DNA of 11,605 nucleotides from Anaeromyxobacter dehalogenans (GTDB taxonomy: Bacteria > Myxococcota_A > UBA9042 > DTJE01), in contig DYKK01000074.1 of assembly GCA_020722625.1 (NCBI GenBank), positions 1 through 11,605 on the forward strand. Direction: 5' to 3'. Below are positions 6,893 through 11,605 of this stretch, in pieces (the first letter of the stretch is position 1; each line of letters begins with the position of its first letter). The notes under the pieces are model-generated. The model was given only the letters and a program-made list of their open reading frames with translations. It ran no database searches and had not been told where the DNA came from. A program made the translations under genes and the position numbers.

Positions 6893-7498
6893 CTACCGCA
6901 ACAGAACATTGAACAGGCCCACGATGTCCGGGTGGATCCAGTCCCGGGCGTTCACGAACCTCGCCAGGATACGACCGTCCTGGAGGATGTAACTCTCCGG
7001 GATCTTTTCGGTCCCGAACAGGGCCTTCAGGTCGCGGCCCGCGGCGGTCTCGGGGTCCCGGACGACCACGAAGTTGTCCGGGATGGATTCCGAGGTGAAC
7101 TCCCGGAAGAATCGGTCCACGACCTCGAAGGACTCGTCGTAACTGACCGCCAGGACCAGGACCCCGTCGGCCTGGCGCGCCCGGGCCATCGCCAGGAGCG
7201 ACGGCAGTTCCTCGATGCACGGCGGGCAAAACGTCCCCCAGAAGTTCAGGAACACGAGCCGGGCCCTCACGTCCCCCAGGCGGACCCGGGTCCCGTCGCG
7301 GGCCTCGACCCCATACGCGGCCTGGGCCGGAGTCATGGGGGTCCCGATCCGCTCCGCCCGGGAGCGCCGTAGATACACGTCCATCTCGGTGCGCGCCCCG
7401 AACCCCACGGACGCGATCCCCGCGGCCAGGGACCCGAAGACGACGACTCCGGCCGCGCGCGCGAACCATCGAACCCTCCGGTCGGGTGGGGACGCCAT
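6893..7498 (-). CDS. TlpA/ResA-like membrane-anchored thioredoxin-fold protein
   Basis: The 201-residue product has an N-terminal hydrophobic anchor (about 13-32) after positive residues, so the thioredoxin domain should face the periplasm. The domain starts near residue 55. It shows LVFLNFWGTFCPPC with active-site Cys91-Pro-Pro-Cys94, then IEELPSLLAMA, and a cis-Pro loop candidate at KIPES (Pro167). TlpA-like proteins usually reduce or reshuffle disulfides of exported proteins or apocytochromes; no cytochrome maturation genes are nearby. Its likely clients could be the cysteine-containing lipoproteins encoded just upstream, which is inference. The start has GAGGG (7505-7509) 6 nt upstream, overlapping the TGA of the preceding lipoprotein gene; the intergenic gap is 9 nt. 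Confidence 0.9.
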   Translation of the reverse strand: MASPPDRRVRWFARAAGVVVFGSLAAGIASVGFGARTEMDVYLRRSRAERIGTPMTPAQAAYGVEARDGTRVRLGDVRARLVFLNFWGTFCPPCIEELPSLLAMARARQADGVLVLAVSYDESFEVVDRFFREFTSESIPDNFVVVRDPETAAGRDLKALFGTEKIPESYILQDGRILARFVNARDWIHPDIVGLFNVLLR

Positions 7499-7507
7499 CG
7501 CGAACCC

Positions 7508-9241
7508 TCAGTCGGACGGGATCAGGGACAGGACTCCCACGAGCAACCGGGCCAGGGCCGCGTTCAGGGTCCGGAGGTCGGCGGGCTTGTAGGACGACGC
7601 GTCCGTGCCCCCCGTCACGCCGTCGAGGTCCACGCGGATCAGGTGGTTCAGGGTCGGGTCCGAGAAGGCCAGGACCGGGACCGGGGACGCGACCCCGTCC
7701 GCCTCGACCTCGAACGGTCCGCCCGCGAAGTGCGGGCCGTCCTCGAGGGCCGCCCCCTTCGCGCACAGCAGTCCGAGGGTCCCGGACGGGAACCCGTGGT
7801 CGTCGAGGTCCCCCGGGCACTCCCACTCCGCGATCACCGTGTCCGTCAGTCCCCCCTGGCCTGTGTGCGTCACCTCGGGGAGCCACGCCCGGAGCCCGAC
7901 CGGGTGCTCGAAGAAGGCCCCCCAGTCGAAGGCCACGACATTGGGCAGCAGGGACCCGAGGAGGGCCGAGATGCCCGCGATCTCGAACCCGCCGAGGTCG
8001 ATGGGGAGTTCCACCTGGAGCCCCTCCAGCAGCCCCGTCTGCGACACGACCGACACCATCGCCGCCAGGATCGGCAGGACCGCGCCGTGAAGCGTCACCG
8101 CGTCTCCCGGCGTCCGGATGGAATCGGACGCGTCCCGGAACGCCGCCAGGATGTCCGCGGTCAGGCCGAAGGTCATCTCTTCCTCGGTCACGGTGCCGTC
8201 CGCGGCGTACCGCACCCGGCAGCACACGTGGAGAATCCCGCCCTCGTCCGCGCCGGGCTCCCACCACGACACGCCCTCCCCGGACGGACCCTCGTTCCGC
8301 ACCGCCTCGATGGCCGCGGCCAGGGCACGTCCCGCCTCCCCGAAGCGCGTCCTTGCGTCCTCGAACAGGGTCTCCCCGTCCTCGGGGTGCAGGGTCAGGA
8401 AGCGCGCGTCCTCGTTCAACAGGTACGCGAGAATCCCGAAGATCGCCCGGCCGTCCACCCCGTCGAAGCCGTCCTTGACCAGGCCCACGATGGTCAGGAC
8501 GTCCGTCGAGAGGTCCTGGCCTGCAAGCACGTCCAGTGCCCCGGCCGTGGTGTCGGCCACGGCCCGCATCAGGTGCACGTCCGCCGCGTCGAACACTCCC
8601 CTGTACATCACCGTTGGCTTGATCCCCAGCGACACCGGGACCGCCTCGACCTCGAAGGCGAGGGGCCGGCCCTCGATGCGCGTCAGAAGGTCCGATCCCA
8701 GAACGAAGTGCCTGCGCAGGTTCATGAAGATGTAGTGGAGTTCCGCGGCCAGGTACTCGTTCTGGGACCACGTGTCCGGCGGGGTCCCGGTCGCGGCGGC
8801 CGACGCCTCCGGGTCCGACAGCTGACCCCCGATGGACACCGCCATCACCGCGAGTTCGGAGCCATAGACCACGTGCGACAACGCCAGTCCGAACAGGGCG
8901 TCCGTGTGGTCCGGGGCCAGGTCCAGGGCGGCCTTGAACGATTGTTTCGCGAATCCGGGTTCCCCGTCGCGCAGCCAGCGCTTGCCCTCGGCGATGAGGT
9001 CCAGGACCTCGGGCGGCGTCCCTGGGTCGGAGGTCACGTCCTCGCCGCCCGGGTCCGCTCCGGACTCGTCCGCGACGTCGTCCACGACCGCGTCCGGCCC
9101 GGGCTCCAGGCCGCCAAGGTCCTCCGTGGCCTCAGTCGCCTCGCGCGCATCCGCCGCGCCCGCGGTCCCACCTTCGCACCCGGCGCCCAGGAGGGACAGG
9201 AAGCCCGCCAACCAGGCCATCGTCGTCGTCCGCTGCGTCAT
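7508..9241 (-). CDS. TPR-containing lipoprotein of unknown function
   Basis: The 577-residue product starts with a lipoprotein signal peptide (SLLGAGC, lipidated Cys22). An acidic, Asp/Glu/Gly/Pro-rich linker (about 23-76) follows, as is common in surface lipoproteins of Myxococcota. Residues about 83-128 (AEGKRWLRDGEPGFAKQSFKAALDLAPDHTDALFGLALS) have the spacing of a tetratricopeptide helix pair. The remaining 450 residues are mixed helix and strand with no catalytic motif that I recognise, apart from an HVCC pair and two later Cys residues that may form disulfides. It overlaps the phosphoesterase gene by ATGA and has GAGGGGG (9250-9256) 8 nt upstream, so it is translationally coupled to that gene. 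A partner or substrate-handling role beside the phosphoesterase is possible but unproven. Confidence 0.8.
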   Translation of the reverse strand: MTQRTTTMAWLAGFLSLLGAGCEGGTAGAADAREATEATEDLGGLEPGPDAVVDDVADESGADPGGEDVTSDPGTPPEVLDLIAEGKRWLRDGEPGFAKQSFKAALDLAPDHTDALFGLALSHVVYGSELAVMAVSIGGQLSDPEASAAATGTPPDTWSQNEYLAAELHYIFMNLRRHFVLGSDLLTRIEGRPLAFEVEAVPVSLGIKPTVMYRGVFDAADVHLMRAVADTTAGALDVLAGQDLSTDVLTIVGLVKDGFDGVDGRAIFGILAYLLNEDARFLTLHPEDGETLFEDARTRFGEAGRALAAAIEAVRNEGPSGEGVSWWEPGADEGGILHVCCRVRYAADGTVTEEEMTFGLTADILAAFRDASDSIRTPGDAVTLHGAVLPILAAMVSVVSQTGLLEGLQVELPIDLGGFEIAGISALLGSLLPNVVAFDWGAFFEHPVGLRAWLPEVTHTGQGGLTDTVIAEWECPGDLDDHGFPSGTLGLLCAKGAALEDGPHFAGGPFEVEADGVASPVPVLAFSDPTLNHLIRVDLDGVTGGTDASSYKPADLRTLNAALARLLVGVLSLIPSD

Positions 9242-11595
9242 CGGTCAATCCCCCTCGCGTACGGAGGCGGCTCCACGTCGCCCTTCCGCATCTTCCACAG
9301 GACCCGACCGAGCCCGGGGCACTCGTCAATCCGCTCGAAGTCGCAGTGGTCCACCGCGTGGGCCAGCGGTCCCTGTTCCGGATTGACCGCATCGGGCACG
9401 TTCACGGGCACCCCCTCGAAGGGCGTGTAGTCGGGCGGGACCGTCTCCCCGTCCGCCCAGATGTCGAGCATGGGCGCGGCCAGGGCGTCGTTTCGGCCCA
9501 TCGGCGGCACCCCGAGAATCATTTCGATCGTTCGATAAAGACTCGGGATGTCGTAATGGACCGACGAGGTGTACCCCCGCTTCACCCACGGCGACACCAC
9601 CACACAGATCGATCGGTGCGCGTCCACGTGGTCCCCGCTCCCCTGCGGGTCGTCCTCGATGATGAAGATCGCGGTGTGGGGCCAGTAGATGGAGTGGGAG
9701 ATCGCCTCGACCATCCTGGCCGTGGCCCGGTCGTTGTCCGCGACCAGGCTCTCGGGGGTCGGCTTGCCCGGCTTCGACCCGTACGTGTGGTCGTTCGGGA
9801 GGATCATGTACACGAAGCGCGGGAAGAGGCCGAGCTCGATCTCGCGGATCACCTCCGCAGCCTTGTCCACGTCCTTGACCTCCTGGGTCCAAAACGGGAA
9901 CTTTTGGTCGAAGAAGTCCGCGTATTCCTCGAACATGCCCGGCGAGAAGGACGGGAACTCCCCATAACTGCGGAACGGCACCCGGTGCGCGAGCAGGTGG
10001 CTGAAGATCGTGCCGGACTCCGGCAGGGTGGCCGCCTCGTAGCCCACGAAGGACAACTGGTCCCAGTAGGTCTTCTCGACGTAGTCGTTGCACTGCGAGG
10101 TCGTGGTCCAGATGTGGCCCTGGTACGAGGCCTCCGGATTCGAGTAGAAGTTGTCGAACGTGACGAATTCGCGGGCCAGTTTGTGGAAGTTCGGCGTGAT
10201 GTCCTCCCCGTACAGGACCAGGTTGGGGTCGCCGTCCCCGCGCTCGAAGTCCCCGAGCACCATGTCGTACGTCTTGTTTTCGCGCACGATCAGGACGACG
10301 TGCTCGATGGGCGTGTCCGGAGGCCCCCGCAGCACCGGGATCGCCGAGGGGTCGCAGGCACCCTGGAAAAACTCGAGGGTCCGGCGGTTGTTCGTCCGGA
10401 CCCTCTCGGTCCACGTTTCCAGTTGCGCCGCGTCCGGGTAAGGGACCACCTGAAGGAACGACTGGAGGTTCTTGAGCCCCGACACCCCCTCCGCGCCCAT
10501 TCCCTTCGAGGACGCCACGTACAGCGCCGCCTGCCCCGCGAGGACCTCGGTCGGGTACCAGCCGGTCGGGATCGACCCCGCGGCCTCGAGCGTGGCCGCG
10601 TCCACCACGTCCACCTGGTTGAAGGTCCCCTGGCTGACGTAAAGCCTCGTCCCGTCCGGGGAAACCGCCACCCCATTCACGTTCCCGTGTTTCAAGGACG
10701 CCGGGTCCCCGGTCAGGTCCACGGTGGCTGCTACCTTGCGCTTCGCGGTGTCGATCACCGACACCGAGTCGGAATCCGAGTTTGCCACGTACAGCCGCGT
10801 CCCGTCCGGCGACAAGGCCAGGGCGGTCGGGTTCTTGCCCACCGGGATCGAGACCAGGACCTGTCCATCGGCCGTGGAAATCGCCTGGACCGTCGAGGCC
10901 TGAAGGTTCGACACCCACGCCACGCCCCCGTCCGGGGACAGGACGAGGTCGTAGGGGTACGTCCCCGCCTTGAAGGTCGCCGTCACCGTGCGGGACGCCG
11001 CGTCCACCACGTAGAGGCGGCTGTTGGTGTTCGCCACGGCGTAGATCCGGGTCCCGTCCGGGGAGAACTCGACGTCCGCGAGGTAGCCCCCGAGGTACAG
11101 GTCCCCGTCCGGCGTGACACGGCCGTCCTCCGCGACCCGGAAGAAGGTGAGCCTCCCCAAGGAACCGGCGCCGACGGCGAGCAAGGACTCGTCCGGCGAC
11201 AGGGCCACGGCCTTGAACGGCGAGTGCGTCAAGACCTCCTGCAAGGGCTTCTGTTCGACCAGGTCGAGGACCACCAGGCGGTCGGCCCCGTTGTGGACCA
11301 CGTAGGCGCGCGTCTCGGCCCGGTTGACCCGAAACCCCAGGGGAAAGCGCGCGGTCGGGATGCGCACCCCGACCGGCGTCACCCGCCTCCCGTTCGCCAG
11401 GATCGCCTCGTCCGGACCGTAGTGGCCCGACTGGAGGAAGGCCTCGGGCGACGCCTCGTCCGGGGAGCAGGTCAGGGCCGCGGGGGTGCCCGCCGTGACC
11501 GCGTTCCCTCCCGGCGCCTCTGCGGGTGGAGGCGAGCAGGCCACGAGGGCCAGGGCGGCGGCGATCCGCGCCCACCCGTCACACGAGTCCTTCAT
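9238..11595 (-). CDS. Lipoprotein: YVTN/YncE beta-propeller fused to a phosphoesterase (alkaline phosphatase superfamily)
   Basis: The 785-residue product has a lipoprotein signal (ALALVAC, Cys20). Residues about 65-365 form a seven-bladed-type propeller with repeated SPDGTRLYVAN/YVS motifs (for example 179-187, 262-272 and 312-321). Residues about 428-715 match the phosphoesterase family of PlcC/AcpA-like enzymes. They show RENKTYD with metal-ligand candidates Glu439/Asn440, PEASYQGH with Ser490 as a nucleophile candidate, ILPNDHT (598-604), and EDDPQGSGDHVDAHR with Glu647/Asp648 and His656/His660. This is the known 'bifunctional YncE/alkaline phosphatase family' architecture, whose substrate is unsettled; phosphomonoester or phospholipid hydrolysis is possible. 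It is the first gene of the minus-strand cluster in the window and overlaps the next gene by 4 nt. The promoter is outside the window. Confidence 0.92.
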   Translation of the reverse strand: MKDSCDGWARIAAALALVACSPPPAEAPGGNAVTAGTPAALTCSPDEASPEAFLQSGHYGPDEAILANGRRVTPVGVRIPTARFPLGFRVNRAETRAYVVHNGADRLVVLDLVEQKPLQEVLTHSPFKAVALSPDESLLAVGAGSLGRLTFFRVAEDGRVTPDGDLYLGGYLADVEFSPDGTRIYAVANTNSRLYVVDAASRTVTATFKAGTYPYDLVLSPDGGVAWVSNLQASTVQAISTADGQVLVSIPVGKNPTALALSPDGTRLYVANSDSDSVSVIDTAKRKVAATVDLTGDPASLKHGNVNGVAVSPDGTRLYVSQGTFNQVDVVDAATLEAAGSIPTGWYPTEVLAGQAALYVASSKGMGAEGVSGLKNLQSFLQVVPYPDAAQLETWTERVRTNNRRTLEFFQGACDPSAIPVLRGPPDTPIEHVVLIVRENKTYDMVLGDFERGDGDPNLVLYGEDITPNFHKLAREFVTFDNFYSNPEASYQGHIWTTTSQCNDYVEKTYWDQLSFVGYEAATLPESGTIFSHLLAHRVPFRSYGEFPSFSPGMFEEYADFFDQKFPFWTQEVKDVDKAAEVIREIELGLFPRFVYMILPNDHTYGSKPGKPTPESLVADNDRATARMVEAISHSIYWPHTAIFIIEDDPQGSGDHVDAHRSICVVVSPWVKRGYTSSVHYDIPSLYRTIEMILGVPPMGRNDALAAPMLDIWADGETVPPDYTPFEGVPVNVPDAVNPEQGPLAHAVDHCDFERIDECPGLGRVLWKMRKGDVEPPPYARGIDR

Positions 11596-11600
11596 ACAGC

Positions 11601-11605
11601 CCTCC
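11601..11605 (-). promoter_or_regulatory. Ribosome binding site of the propeller-phosphoesterase gene
   Basis: GGAGG on the minus strand at the window edge, 5 nt before the ATG at 11595. It supports this start, which also gives a good lipoprotein signal peptide. Confidence 0.75.

Noticed and set aside
4251..7372. Long plus-strand open frames opposite argH, argG and the thioredoxin gene (to 497 and 546 codons)
   Set aside because: They are mirror frames of unmistakable argH/argG sequence, with low-complexity Arg/Gly/Pro content and no family motifs.
6651..8771. 706-codon minus-strand open frame overlapping the lipoprotein, thioredoxin and argG genes
   Set aside because: It is out of frame with three well-supported genes and consists of Gly/Arg/Pro-rich sequence without domains.

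Overview
The window comes from a very GC-rich bacterial genome with strongly G/C-ending codons. The best taxonomic clue is the C-terminus of the plus-strand amidase. It has a low-complexity acidic linker, a Ser-rich stretch, Gly-Gly-Cys, a hydrophobic helix and basic residues, which is the layout of MYXO-CTERM sorting tails. Together with the secreted beta-propeller proteins and lipoproteins this suggests Myxococcota or a related former deltaproteobacterial lineage. That placement is inference from protein architecture.

Layout, left to right. Positions 1-279 are non-coding. They carry two identical 42-bp repeats, each with a perfect 9-bp-stem hairpin, followed by small dyads and direct repeats, then a sigma70-like promoter (TTGATC-17 bp-TATCAT) that lies almost on top of the first start codon. 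On the plus strand this serves a two-gene unit joined by an ATGA overlap: a secreted PD40/TolB-like propeller protein, and a secreted Amidase_3-type peptidoglycan amidase with a carboxypeptidase-regulatory-like domain and the MYXO-CTERM-like anchor.

From 11595 down to 2404 there are six tightly packed minus-strand genes with gaps or overlaps of -4 to 18 nt, probably one operon whose promoter lies outside the window. In order of transcription they are: a lipoprotein fusing a YVTN/YncE beta-propeller to an alkaline-phosphatase-superfamily phosphoesterase; a TPR-containing lipoprotein; a membrane-anchored TlpA-like thioredoxin; argG; argH; and a GT-C-type multi-span membrane glycosyltransferase. 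The glycosyltransferase is frameshifted at a G8 homopolymer. It meets the amidase gene tail-to-tail with an 83-nt overlap.

The two arginine genes catalyse the last two steps of arginine synthesis (citrulline to argininosuccinate to arginine). They sit between genes whose products act in the cell envelope. No RNA gene, CRISPR array, insertion sequence or phage gene was seen. The most unusual points are the palindromic repeat pair, the near-leaderless promoter, the altered first metal-ligand position of the amidase, the homopolymer frameshift, and the mixed envelope/arginine operon.
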